The position numbers and the translations under genes were made by a program. Positions 27,858 through 36,102 of a stretch of DNA of 64,000 bases are shown piece after piece; positions within the stretch are counted from its first letter, which is position 1; each line of letters opens with the position of its first letter. The stretch is from the NCBI RefSeq assembly GCF_003967535.1, contig NZ_BIFR01000001.1, positions 5,145,001-5,209,000 on the forward strand, written 5' to 3'. A model generated the notes under the pieces. It did not search any database and was not told where the DNA came from. It saw only the letters and a program-made list of their open reading frames with translations. Source of the DNA: Tengunoibacter tsumagoiensis (GTDB lineage Bacteria; Chloroflexota; Ktedonobacteria; Ktedonobacterales; Ktedonobacteraceae).

Positions 27858-28838
27858 CTAATAGCCACGTTCTGCACGATATAGATTATGTAGAGGTTGG
27901 CCAGCCCGATACAGGCGAAGATTCTCTGCAAACAGGCTCGTTAAACGCTGATCATATTGTGGACTACTCCCCGAAATATGTGGCGTGATCATCACATTTG
28001 GTAATGCAAATAACGGACTCTCCGCCGGTAGAGGCTCCTCCACCACTACATCCAGACCCGCTCCAGCAATCCATTTCTCCGTCAAAGCACGAATCAGAGC
28101 TCGCTCGTCTATCACCTGTCCACGTGCAACATTGACAAGGTACGCATGCGATGGGAGCGCCCGTAGCTCAGCCTCACTGATGAGATGAGTCGTCTCAGGA
28201 GTCAAAGGGACTGCGATCACAACATAATCACATTGACGCAACAGCGCCTGTAATTGTGTCATTGGATAAAGCTGATCTACGTATTCTTCTTGCAGATCTG
28301 GTGTCACCGTTCGTTTGGTAGCGAGGACACGCATCTCGTAGGCCTTGGCCAGACGGGCAACGCGCTTGCCAATCGCCCCCAGACCGATAATCCCCAACGT
28401 CCGATTCGCTAACTCTCTCCCTCCCAGATGATACCAGTTGGGGCTCTGAGGCCAGAGATGGCGATCTTGCAAACGTACCATCTCTGCCCAGCGCCGATTG
28501 AAGAGCAGGAGGCTACCAAACACGTACTCGCTCACTGGGATCGCATGGATACCAACCGCAGTTGTCACCAGGACACCACTCTCAGGATCTAAAATATCGG
28601 TCGAAAGGAGACCATCCACACCCGCTCCAGATGTCTGTAACCAGCGCAACTGCGGCGTTAACGATCGCCAATTTGCTGGCAGTTCAGAGGCACAAAGAAT
28701 CTCTGCCTCTGGCAAACGCGCCAGAAAATCTTCGCGACTGTTTACACAGATAACTTCACGCTGAGCAGCCTCTCGCAAAACTTGCAGTGATGCCAATGAG
28801 AACTGAAACGTACTCACAACTTTCCTTTGATCCGTCAT
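27858..28838 (-). CDS. D-2-hydroxyacid dehydrogenase (NAD-dependent)
   Basis: A 326-aa enzyme of the D-isomer-specific 2-hydroxyacid dehydrogenase family. It has the Rossmann motif GLGAIGKRVA, VNVARGQVIDE with the catalytic Arg, VVEEPLPAESPL with the Glu, and TPHISG with the catalytic His. These enzymes interconvert 2-oxo and 2-hydroxy acids in the cytoplasm. The start at 28838 (MTDQRKVVS) has AGGAG 7-8 bases upstream; an in-frame upstream extension to 28886 is not needed. It heads a two-gene operon with the DUF3090 gene. Confidence 0.92.
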   Translation of the reverse strand: MTDQRKVVSTFQFSLASLQVLREAAQREVICVNSREDFLARLPEAEILCASELPANWRSLTPQLRWLQTSGAGVDGLLSTDILDPESGVLVTTAVGIHAIPVSEYVFGSLLLFNRRWAEMVRLQDRHLWPQSPNWYHLGGRELANRTLGIIGLGAIGKRVARLAKAYEMRVLATKRTVTPDLQEEYVDQLYPMTQLQALLRQCDYVVIAVPLTPETTHLISEAELRALPSHAYLVNVARGQVIDERALIRALTEKWIAGAGLDVVVEEPLPAESPLFALPNVMITPHISGSSPQYDQRLTSLFAENLRLYRAGQPLHNLYRAERGY

Positions 28839-28939
28839 ACAAATAACTCCTCTTACGTTATGGTAAACCTGCTCCACTCCAGGCAATCATCAACAGCATC
28901 TTCACCCATAGTACATAGTACTATTATAGACAACACTTG

Positions 28940-29060
28940 CGTTTTCAACCAAGAGGGAGGGCTCTCTCTTTCAATACTGACAACTCTTACGTTTTCAACC
29001 AGGAGGGAGGGCTCTCTCTTTCAATACTGACACCTCTTTGCGTTTTCAACCAGGAGGAGG
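28940..29060 (+). repeat. Tandem 50/51-bp repeats containing a 37-bp CRISPR-like element
   Basis: Copies of a 37-base element (GTTTTCAACC...TTTCAATAC, inner GAGGGAGGGCTCTCTC dyad) lie at 28941-28977 and 28991-29027, and a truncated third begins at 29042. The separators are only 13-14 bases and resemble each other (TGACAACTCTTAC, TGACACCTCTTTGC), so they are not spacers of normal size. No cas gene is present in the window. Confidence 0.75.
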
Positions 29061-29074
29061 CCATCCAGAGCGTT

Positions 29075-29150
29075 ACAGTTCTCGCAGCAGAGACCATGAG
29101 CCTGGAAGAGAGAAAAGCACACGCAGGGGACCCGATCACAGTCGTGTCCC
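29075..29150 (+). pseudogene. Decayed fragment related to the small gene at 26802
   Basis: The plus frame reads ETMSLEERKAHAGDPITV, similar to RLTWDEQKAQTGDPEA of the 81-aa protein, then diverges. The DNA around CATGAGCCTGGAAGAG also matches 25452-25470 after degV, preceded in both places by TTCTCGCAG. These look like remnants of a small dispersed family. Confidence 0.4.
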
Positions 29151-29425
29151 CTGTCCTGATCAGATCCATTTTCTCGCATGTGCCATAAAATTGTCATTTT
29201 CCAGTCCAGGATTAATTACATGCCAACATCAACCATATCATACAAAGCATGCGTTGTATTTCTTAATAGTATTCTAACAATTTTAAACAGCCTTTTATGC
29301 TAATATATTTCTATAAATGTATCAAGTTATGCCTTTTTTTAGGCGAAATAGCATAGGTTAGCAAACAGGTAGAAGGATTTAGAACCATAAGCTTCAAACG
29401 CATCAATAGAAGGGGTGGTATATAC

Positions 29426-30385
29426 GTGGAAAGAAATGAAGATAAGCGGATTGCGCCTACCGTCCAGAAAACAACCTATGCAGGTCAGGCAAGTATGGGA
29501 AATCATCAGCTCGTCATTATCACACAGCTCCTGCAAGTGGCACCAAATTTTCGCTCCATCGACGAGCTCTTTTTCTGGTTGGCTCAAATGTTTGTTCAGC
29601 GATTAGGAATCGATGTCGTCCAATTCTGGACATCACAGATGTACCGCACAGGACAGGTATTTGTCGAACTGCGCTCGATGGCCCAGCAGAATCTGCTCCT
29701 TCCTCAATATGTTGTCACCAATGCACAGGCTGCGGAGATCGCAGAACACCTTATCAGTCAGCAGCAAAGCATCATCCTGCAACCAGTAAACGCTATCTTT
29801 GCCCAACCACAAGGCAACCTCTTAGCAAGCCACAATCTGCGGTACTGGTCAGGATACTTTATGGGCCACCCCACCCTGCTCCTTCCACCACATAAAGAGG
29901 AAGAGATGGGAAAAGTGATGACTCCGCTCAGGCTCGTGGTCTCGGTCTTCTTTCGCCAACCTCCCAATCAGCGACTGATGCCAACGCTCGTACACATTCT
30001 CCAGCAAGCTATCCCCATTGCAAAAGCACATGGCCTCCTCTTCCAGACCGAGAGGCCCCTCCTAGCAGAGGCACCCGCTCAAAAGTCCCTCCATAGCATT
30101 TTTGAACTTATTCCAGAACGCCTGCAAGATGGAGATACGCAACAGGCTCATAGCCCATTTCGCACCATCATGACTCAGCTCGATGCCCATGCTCGCCGCC
30201 TCTATATCATGGTGGATGGACGCAAAAATGTGGGAGAGATCGCAGACCTGATCCAATTGCCAACCCGTGATCTCTCCCAGGCCTTACGCAACCTGCTCAA
30301 TCAGCAATACATTCAGCTCCACGAATCCAATGGACAAATTATTGATGGCACACGCCTGCAACGGTTGTTGATTCTACCCGATTAG
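29426..30385 (+). CDS. Uncharacterised protein with predicted winged-helix C-terminus
   Basis: A 319-aa protein. Residues 25-190 resemble a GAF-type sensor region by pattern (helix LVIITQLLQVAPNFRSIDELFFWLAQMFVQRLGIDVVQFW). The C-terminal 80 residues (RRLYIMVDGRKNVGEIADLIQLPTRDLSQALRNLLNQQYIQL) look like a winged helix of the kind found in PATAN/DUF4388-like gliding-regulation proteins. There is no membrane segment. The GTG start follows AGGGGTGG. A stem-loop at 30408-30435 follows the gene. Function unknown; a signalling role is inference. Confidence 0.7.
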   Translation: MERNEDKRIAPTVQKTTYAGQASMGNHQLVIITQLLQVAPNFRSIDELFFWLAQMFVQRLGIDVVQFWTSQMYRTGQVFVELRSMAQQNLLLPQYVVTNAQAAEIAEHLISQQQSIILQPVNAIFAQPQGNLLASHNLRYWSGYFMGHPTLLLPPHKEEEMGKVMTPLRLVVSVFFRQPPNQRLMPTLVHILQQAIPIAKAHGLLFQTERPLLAEAPAQKSLHSIFELIPERLQDGDTQQAHSPFRTIMTQLDAHARRLYIMVDGRKNVGEIADLIQLPTRDLSQALRNLLNQQYIQLHESNGQIIDGTRLQRLLILPD

Positions 30386-30407
30386 ACTTCCCCTCAGTCA
30401 AAAGAAA

Positions 30408-30435
30408 CACAAAAAGGCTTCGTGTGCCCTTTGTG
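30408..30435 (+). terminator. Stem-loop after the 319-aa gene
   Basis: CACAAAAAGGC (30408-30418) pairs imperfectly with GCCCTTTGTG (30426-30435) around a 7-base loop, 23 bases past the stop codon. It has no strong T-run. A second small hairpin (CTCCTGA/TCAGGAG) lies at 30505-30525. Confidence 0.4.
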
Positions 30436-30570
30436 AGCGGTATTCTATCCACAAAAACCCTCTTAGATGGTTGCTACGAGAGGAGGAAACCTTCATAGCT
30501 AGCTCTCCTGAGCTGACTTCAGGAGCTATTCCCTGAGATCGTGCCTATTTTTCCCATCTGGCTCCAACCA

Positions 30571-30600
30571 TTGCAAAAAAAACGGGACGTGTGCTATAAT
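30571..30600 (+). promoter_or_regulatory. Promoter of the atp operon
   Basis: TTGCAA (30571-30576) and a perfect TATAAT (30595-30600) are spaced 18 bases apart, about 42 bases upstream of the first atp gene. It is among the best sigma-70-type matches in the window, as expected for a highly expressed operon. Confidence 0.75.
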
Positions 30601-30641
30601 CCGACAGGTATAATTGAGAGAAAACAGATGGGATACAAAGG

Positions 30642-30863
30642 ATGAAAGAAAAGCCGTCACCCCCTTCTGTCATGGGTACATTAGGGGCATTGAGCGGAAT
30701 GGGCTTTACTATAGCCGTCCCCATCGCCTTTTGTGCTGTCGGGGGGTACTACCTCGACAACAATCTACATACCGGACCATTGTTTATACTTCTCGGGCTG
30801 CTGCTTGGCCTGACCACAGGGATTTATGGAGCGTACCGTTTATTTAAAAGCGTCTTTAAATAG
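30642..30863 (+). CDS. ATP synthase accessory membrane protein (AtpZ/AtpI-like)
   Basis: A 73-aa protein with two hydrophobic hairpin segments (GMGFTIAVPIAFCAVGGYYLD and PLFILLGLLLGLTTGIYGAYRLF). This is the pattern of the small F0F1-associated AtpQ/AtpZ/AtpI family, which helps c-ring assembly or magnesium supply. It is the first gene of the atp operon. The ribosome site is weak, with AAAGG touching the ATG. Confidence 0.85.
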   Translation: MKEKPSPPSVMGTLGALSGMGFTIAVPIAFCAVGGYYLDNNLHTGPLFILLGLLLGLTTGIYGAYRLFKSVFK

Positions 30864-30936
30864 GATAGACGGAAGGACCATGAAAGTTCCAGCTCAGATC
30901 TGGCAGCGCGCGGCAGGCACATAGGGAGGATGCCGA

Positions 30937-31833
30937 GTGCTTTGGAAACTTCCTAACATAGTGATTGCTCCGGAGAGACTTTTCGACCTGTTCGGAAATC
31001 CTGATCTGCCGGTGAGCAATACACTATTAGCTACCTGGATCTCTATCATTTTCCTGGTAGTGCTATTCTTCTTCGGGACGCGAAGACGCGATATGATCCC
31101 TTCTGGTCTCCAGAATTTCCTTGAATATCTCCTGGATTTTCTGCTTGGGCAGGTTGAAGGTGTCGCTGGCAAAGAGAAAGGCCGCAAGTTCTTTCCATTG
31201 GTGGCTACATTCTTTATCTTCATTTTAGCGTGCAACATGCTTGATGTTATTCCGGGCGTCGATACAATCGGAACGATTCATGCTGTTGACCATGCAGTCC
31301 ATCCGGTCTTTGGGATCTTCCTTCTGGGCGATGACTCCAATCAACTGATTCCCTGGTTACGCCCCGCAACTACCGATCTCAATCTTACCATTGCCATGGC
31401 GGTTGTCTCGGTCGTGACCACCCAGATCTTTGGCTTCCAGGCTCTAGGAGCAGGCGAACAACTTAGCAAGTATTTCAACTTCAAGTCGGTCGCCAAAAAT
31501 GGAGCGATGGGTCTCATCGATTTAGTGGTCGGTCTGCTGGAGATCATCAGTGAACTAGGACGTATCATCTCGTTCTCTTTCCGTCTCTTTGGTAATATCT
31601 TTGCAGGTAGCGTCCTGCTGGCGGTCTTCGCCTTCCTGCTACCTGGCCTTGCCACGATCATTTTTATTCCGTTCGAAATTTTCGTTGGCGTCATTCAGGC
31701 GTATGTCTTCTCGTTTCTTACCTTGCTGTTCATGACGGTTGGTACCACCAGCCATAGCCATGATGATAGCGAGCATGATGCGCACGAGGCCTATGCCGAA
31801 AATCGGGCTGCGGATGCAGTCGTTGCTCATTAG
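30937..31833 (+). CDS. atpB: F0F1 ATP synthase subunit a
   Basis: A 298-aa membrane subunit forming the proton half-channels. The essential Arg is in SFSFRLFGNIFAGSVLL. The GTG start has AGGGAGGA 6 bases upstream. The C-terminus ends in a His/Asp-rich tail (TSHSHDDSEHDAHEAYAEN), unusual for subunit a and possibly metal-binding. A 106-base gap separates it from atpE. Confidence 0.95.
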   Translation: MLWKLPNIVIAPERLFDLFGNPDLPVSNTLLATWISIIFLVVLFFFGTRRRDMIPSGLQNFLEYLLDFLLGQVEGVAGKEKGRKFFPLVATFFIFILACNMLDVIPGVDTIGTIHAVDHAVHPVFGIFLLGDDSNQLIPWLRPATTDLNLTIAMAVVSVVTTQIFGFQALGAGEQLSKYFNFKSVAKNGAMGLIDLVVGLLEIISELGRIISFSFRLFGNIFAGSVLLAVFAFLLPGLATIIFIPFEIFVGVIQAYVFSFLTLLFMTVGTTSHSHDDSEHDAHEAYAENRAADAVVAH

Positions 31834-31939
31834 CCCGATCGAACATTCTATCGATGCTACGCGCAGATGTCTCTGCGAGCGCATACAAATTACATTATTC
31901 ATTCATTTACAATGGATTCGTCCTTAGGAGGATTTTTCA

Positions 31940-32167
31940 ATGAACGTACAATTCGCTGCAGCAGTTGCTATTGGTTTAGGTGCTCTTGGTCCCGCTATCG
32001 CGATCGGTCTTCTCTCCGCCCAGGCCATGGCTGCCATCGGCCGCAACCCAGAAGCCGAGCCCGTACTCCGAACCAACATGATCCTTGCCATCGTATTTGC
32101 TGAAGCTATCGCTATTTATGCCCTGGTCGTAGCCATGCTGATCATGTTCGTTCCAGTCGCAAAGTAA
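31940..32167 (+). CDS. atpE: F0F1 ATP synthase subunit c
   Basis: A 75-aa hairpin protein of the c-ring. Two membrane helices flank the polar GRNPEAEP loop, and the proton-carrying Glu is E55 in VFAEAIAIYAL. The residues beside it do not show the QxxET-type sodium signature, so proton coupling is likely. TTAGGAGGA lies just upstream of the ATG, a strong ribosome site fitting high expression. Confidence 0.96.
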   Translation: MNVQFAAAVAIGLGALGPAIAIGLLSAQAMAAIGRNPEAEPVLRTNMILAIVFAEAIAIYALVVAMLIMFVPVAK

Positions 32168-32189
32168 TACCATTTCTCAATTGTAGTGT

Positions 32190-32255
32190 GGAGACGTAGC
32201 GCATGACTCTTATCTTCAGGTATCTTTCGGGAGACAAGGTGCATGTTACGTCTCC
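32190..32255 (+). promoter_or_regulatory. Intercistronic stem-loop between atpE and atpF
   Basis: GGAGACGTA (32190-32198) and TACGTCTCC (32247-32255) form a 9-bp perfect stem in the 122-base atpE-atpF gap. Such a structure may protect or shape the 3' end of atpE mRNA, helping set the high c-subunit stoichiometry. Confidence 0.5.
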
Positions 32256-32289
32256 GCGTTACGTAAGATGGTAAAAAGGAGCGTTCATT

Positions 32290-32835
32290 ATGACACTAGG
32301 ATTTATCCTGGCAGAAGCCGGCAGTGGCGGAGGACTCAGCGCGTTAGGTATTAACCTCTGGGGCTTTATTTCGCAGCTGGTGAGCTTTCTGATCGTCTTC
32401 TTGATTCTCTGGCGATTCGTTCTTCCCCTTATGCTCAAGACAATGGATACGCGTAAGGCAACCATCGCTGAAGGAATCGAGAACGCCGATCGCGCCAAAC
32501 AGGAGCTTGCTGAGGCCAATAGCCGCTCCGAGCAGATTCTGCTCGATGCCCGCCGTCAGGCCCAGGCTACTATCGAGCGTGCCACAACTCAGGCCGAGCA
32601 GATCGGCCACCAGATCGAGGCCGATGCTCGCACACGCGCTGAGAAGATCAGCCAGCAACAGATCGCTCGCGTTCAACAGGAAGCCAATCGCGCTCGCTTA
32701 GAGATCAGCCGCGAGGTTATCAATCTCTCTATCGATGCCGCCTCAAAAGTTATTGGCCGCTCGGTCAACAGCGATGATAATCGTCGCCTGGTGCAAGATT
32801 TTGTCGCGACCAGTGATACTGTGAGGAATAACTAA
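32290..32835 (+). CDS. atpF: F0F1 ATP synthase subunit b
   Basis: A 181-aa stator subunit. It has one N-terminal membrane segment (FISQLVSFLIVFLILWRFVLP) and a long charged coiled coil (TRKATIAEGIENADRAKQEL to ARLEISREVINLSIDAASKVI). The stop codon overlaps the atpH start (TAATG), indicating translational coupling. There is no second b/b' gene, so b is presumably a homodimer. Confidence 0.95.
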   Translation: MTLGFILAEAGSGGGLSALGINLWGFISQLVSFLIVFLILWRFVLPLMLKTMDTRKATIAEGIENADRAKQELAEANSRSEQILLDARRQAQATIERATTQAEQIGHQIEADARTRAEKISQQQIARVQQEANRARLEISREVINLSIDAASKVIGRSVNSDDNRRLVQDFVATSDTVRNN

Positions 32836-33479
32836 TGTTAAAGGGAGCGATAGCACGACGCTACGCAGGAGCCATCTTTGAGATCGCGCTCAAACAGAAT
32901 GCTGTTGATCGCACTCTCGATGATGTTCAGGGCATCGCCCAGGTGTTTGCTAACCGCAAAATATCCTACCTGTTGCGCGAACCTCATGTTCCTGCTCAGC
33001 GTAAAGAGACAGCTATACGCCAGGCTCTGGCGTCCAAAGTGCTGCCGACGTCGCTCAACCTTGCACTGCTGATCGTCCAGCGTGAGCTGGTCGATGTTAC
33101 GCCTAACATAGCAAGTGAACTTGAAAAACTTGTGCTGGAGTACCGCAATCAGGCGGTGGCAGAAGTGACGACAGCAGCGCAGATGGACGAGGCGCAAAAC
33201 GCGCTTGTCAAACAGGCGCTTGAGCGTGCGACCGGCAAAACGATTCTATTGGAAAAACGGGTTGACCCGAGTATTCTTGGTGGGCTGGTAGCCCGTGTAG
33301 GAGATCAGGTAATCGATGGCAGTATCCGCTATCGCCTGAAGGTCTTAGAGCAGCAATTATTGGCTGGTGTATCCACCGCCAATGTTGATTTCTCACCAGA
33401 GGGCTCTGCACTGGCAGAGTATGATGGTCACTCCTCTACCCCCACTCAGCTTCCTTCTCCAACCCAGGCTCAGGTGTAA
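32835..33479 (+). CDS. atpH: F0F1 ATP synthase subunit delta
   Basis: A 214-aa stator subunit linking b to the alpha3beta3 head. It contains ARRYAGAIFEIALKQNAVDRTLDD at the N-terminus and the conserved KRVDPSILGGLVARVGDQVIDGSIRYRL near the end. The last 35 residues form a Ser/Pro/Thr-rich extension. Its start overlaps the atpF stop. Confidence 0.95.
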   Translation: MLKGAIARRYAGAIFEIALKQNAVDRTLDDVQGIAQVFANRKISYLLREPHVPAQRKETAIRQALASKVLPTSLNLALLIVQRELVDVTPNIASELEKLVLEYRNQAVAEVTTAAQMDEAQNALVKQALERATGKTILLEKRVDPSILGGLVARVGDQVIDGSIRYRLKVLEQQLLAGVSTANVDFSPEGSALAEYDGHSSTPTQLPSPTQAQV

Positions 33480-33483
33480 GGCC

Positions 33484-33516
33484 GGGACGGCAGCAGTTCT
33501 CTCTTAACGCCGTCCC
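33484..33516 (+). promoter_or_regulatory. Intercistronic hairpin between atpH and atpA
   Basis: GGGACGGC (33484-33491) and GCCGTCCC (33509-33516) form an 8-bp perfect stem four bases past the atpH stop. It is followed by a C/T stretch rather than a T-run, so it is more likely a processing or attenuation element than a full stop. Confidence 0.5.
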
Positions 33517-33628
33517 CCCTCCTTTCACACAGCCCCGCTATTTCTATGGCACAATAGAATAACTACTCAAAGATAACAACAGTACGTTGACAACGATACG
33601 CCACGAGGAAACACTAGGAGGAACAACG

Positions 33629-35176
33629 ATGGCATCTTGGGCTGATGAAATCAGTGCCATCATCGAGAAAAACATCGCAGGTTTTGGCAGTGAAACCACT
33701 GCTACCGCGAGTGTTGGCACCGTTATTGCTATTCAAGACGGTGTGGCTCGCGTGTATGGCCTGCAAGATGTAAAATATCTTGAATTGGTAGAATTCCCAC
33801 GCACCGGTCTGTATGGTATGGCTTTTAACCTGGAAGAGGAGACGGTAAGCTGCCCGATTCTTGGTGACTATACCCAGATTCGCGAGGATGATGAAGTACG
33901 CACTACTGGCCGCATCATTGAGGTTCCCGTTGGCGATGCTCTGATTGGGCGCGTCGTAAATCCCATCGGTCAGCCTCTCGATGAGCGCGGTCCAATCCAG
34001 ACCACTCTCCGACGCCCGGTCGAACGTATCGCCCCTGGCGTGATTACCCGCCAGTCGGTAAATACTCCTGTTCAGACTGGTATTAAAGCAATCGACGCTA
34101 TTATTCCCATTGGCCGCGGTCAGCGTGAGTTGATCATCGGCGACCGCCAGACTGGTAAGACCGCTGTCGCTATCGATACGATCATTAACCAGAAGGGCAA
34201 GAATCTTCTCTGCGTCTATGTCGCTATCGGTCAGAAAAATTCAACCGTCGCCCGCACTCTGGCTGTGCTCGAGGAGCATGGCGCTATGGAGTATACGGTG
34301 GTGGTGGTCGCCAGCGCCTCCGAGCCCGCTCCTTTGAAATACCTCGCTCCCTATGCCGGTTGCGCAATCGGTGAGGAGTTTATGGAGTCTGGCCGCGATG
34401 CTCTGATCATCTATGATGACCTGACTAAACACGCTGAAGCCTACCGCAATATCTCTCTGATCATTCGACGCCCTCCTGGACGCGAAGCTTATCCCGGTGA
34501 TGTGTTCTATCTGCACTCTCGCTTGCTAGAACGTGCCGCTCGCTTGAATAAGGATTACGGCGGTGGCTCGCTGACGGCTCTACCTGTCATTGAGACAAAG
34601 GCAAACGACGTTTCAGCATACATTCCAACCAATCTGATCTCTATCACAGACGGCCAGATCTTCCTGGAAAGCGATCTCTTCAATGCTGGTCAGCGCCCCG
34701 CTCTGAATACCGGTATCTCGGTCTCTCGCGTTGGTGGTAGCGCTCAGACGGCTGCGATGAGACAGGTCGCAGGCTCGATGCGTCTGGACCTCTCGCAGTT
34801 CCGTGAGTTGGAGGCCTTCTCGCAGTTCGCTTCCGATCTGGATAAAGCGACGAAAGCTCGTATCGATCGCGGTCGCCGCACGCTCGAGGTGCTCAAACAG
34901 CCTCAATATCAGCCGATCTCGGTTGAAAATCAGGTTATGATCATCTACGCTGCTACCAATGGATACCTTGATCAGGTTCCTCTGGATCAGGTTGCTGCCT
35001 GGGAGACTGGCTTCTACCGCTATATGGAGACTGCACATCCAGAGATTGGCTCTGAGATTGTAGAGAAGTCCGTCAACGGCCGCGAGAAGATGAGCAAAGA
35101 CCTGCTGAAGAAGCTTGGCGCTGCTATTGAAGAATATCAGAAGACGGCTGCACCCAGCAACGAACAGAAGCGCTAG
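33629..35176 (+). CDS. atpA: F0F1 ATP synthase subunit alpha
   Basis: A 515-aa regulatory head subunit with P-loop GDRQTGKT (171-178), the crown/beta-barrel N-terminus, and the family signature PALNTGISVSRVGGSAQ. The ATG at 33629 (MASWADEIS) with AGGAGG upstream is chosen over an in-frame start at 33587. It is followed by atpG after 11 bases. Confidence 0.97.
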   Translation: MASWADEISAIIEKNIAGFGSETTATASVGTVIAIQDGVARVYGLQDVKYLELVEFPRTGLYGMAFNLEEETVSCPILGDYTQIREDDEVRTTGRIIEVPVGDALIGRVVNPIGQPLDERGPIQTTLRRPVERIAPGVITRQSVNTPVQTGIKAIDAIIPIGRGQRELIIGDRQTGKTAVAIDTIINQKGKNLLCVYVAIGQKNSTVARTLAVLEEHGAMEYTVVVVASASEPAPLKYLAPYAGCAIGEEFMESGRDALIIYDDLTKHAEAYRNISLIIRRPPGREAYPGDVFYLHSRLLERAARLNKDYGGGSLTALPVIETKANDVSAYIPTNLISITDGQIFLESDLFNAGQRPALNTGISVSRVGGSAQTAAMRQVAGSMRLDLSQFRELEAFSQFASDLDKATKARIDRGRRTLEVLKQPQYQPISVENQVMIIYAATNGYLDQVPLDQVAAWETGFYRYMETAHPEIGSEIVEKSVNGREKMSKDLLKKLGAAIEEYQKTAAPSNEQKR

Positions 35177-35187
35177 GAGGCAGAACA

Positions 35188-36078
35188 ATGCCATCAATCC
35201 GAGAAATTCGGCAGCGCATCGCATCCATTAAAAATACGGCGAAAATCACAAAGGCTATGCAGATGGTGGCCAGTAGCAAGATGCGTCGCGCACAGCAGCG
35301 AGTCGAACAGGCTCGCCCTTATGCCGAGCAGCTCCGAGAACTGGTCTCCCGTCTGGCTAATGTGACCGGCGATGAACTGGGTGATGAGTTGGTACTGTTA
35401 AAGCAACGCCCGGTGCGTAAGGTAGGGATCATCCTTATCTCGCCCGATCGTGGCTCATGCGGCGCTCTCCCATCCAATGTGAATCGTCAGGCGAGTCTGA
35501 CGGTTCGAGAGATCCAATCGAAAGAGAATCACCCCGGAGTTGAATTCGTGGGTGTTGGCCGGAAAGGCCGGGATTTCTTGATCCGTACCCAGCAGCAGAT
35601 GGTGGCTGAATTCACGAATTATGGGGACTGGCCGACGCTCTCTGATGCCTCTGCCATTGCTCAAGTAGCGGTCGATGCTTTCCTGAAAGGGGAGGTTGAT
35701 GCTGTCTACCTGATCTACGCCCAGTTTGTGAATACGGTGACACAGAAGCCTATTACGGTCCAACTTCTTCCCGTTCAGCCTCCCACTGTAACTGAAGAAG
35801 CACAGAAGACCGGCCCAGCAACTGAGTATATCTACGAGCCAGATGCGAAGGAGATCTTTAAAGCTCTGCTTCCACGCTACGTTGATATTCAGGTCTACCA
35901 GGGTCTGCTGGAAGCGATCTCTAGCCAGATGTCCGCCCAGATGGTTGCGATGAAGAACGCAACAGATAATGCTAACGAATTAATTCAGGATCTGACCTTG
36001 ACATATAACAAGGCACGTCAGGCCGCTATCACCACGCAGATTCTTGAGGTGGTCGCCGGTGCCGAGGCTCTGGGGTAG
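35188..36078 (+). CDS. atpG: F0F1 ATP synthase subunit gamma
   Basis: A 296-aa central-stalk subunit. The N-terminal helix (MPSIREIRQRIASIKNTAKI, then TKAMQMVASSKMRRAQ) and the C-terminal helix (MKNATDNANELIQDLTLTYNKARQAAITTQILEVVAGAEAL) are both typical. The usual internal motif reads SPDRGSCGALPSNVNR, where most gammas have SDRGLCGxxNxN, a small deviation. TAGGAGG precedes the ATG. Confidence 0.96.
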   Translation: MPSIREIRQRIASIKNTAKITKAMQMVASSKMRRAQQRVEQARPYAEQLRELVSRLANVTGDELGDELVLLKQRPVRKVGIILISPDRGSCGALPSNVNRQASLTVREIQSKENHPGVEFVGVGRKGRDFLIRTQQQMVAEFTNYGDWPTLSDASAIAQVAVDAFLKGEVDAVYLIYAQFVNTVTQKPITVQLLPVQPPTVTEEAQKTGPATEYIYEPDAKEIFKALLPRYVDIQVYQGLLEAISSQMSAQMVAMKNATDNANELIQDLTLTYNKARQAAITTQILEVVAGAEALG

Positions 36079-36102
36079 TAACGTCCCCCATTGGAGAAGT
36101 AC

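Noticed and set aside
28941..29060. Active CRISPR array
   Set aside because: Only two full repeats, separators of 13-14 bases that resemble each other, and no cas genes in the window.
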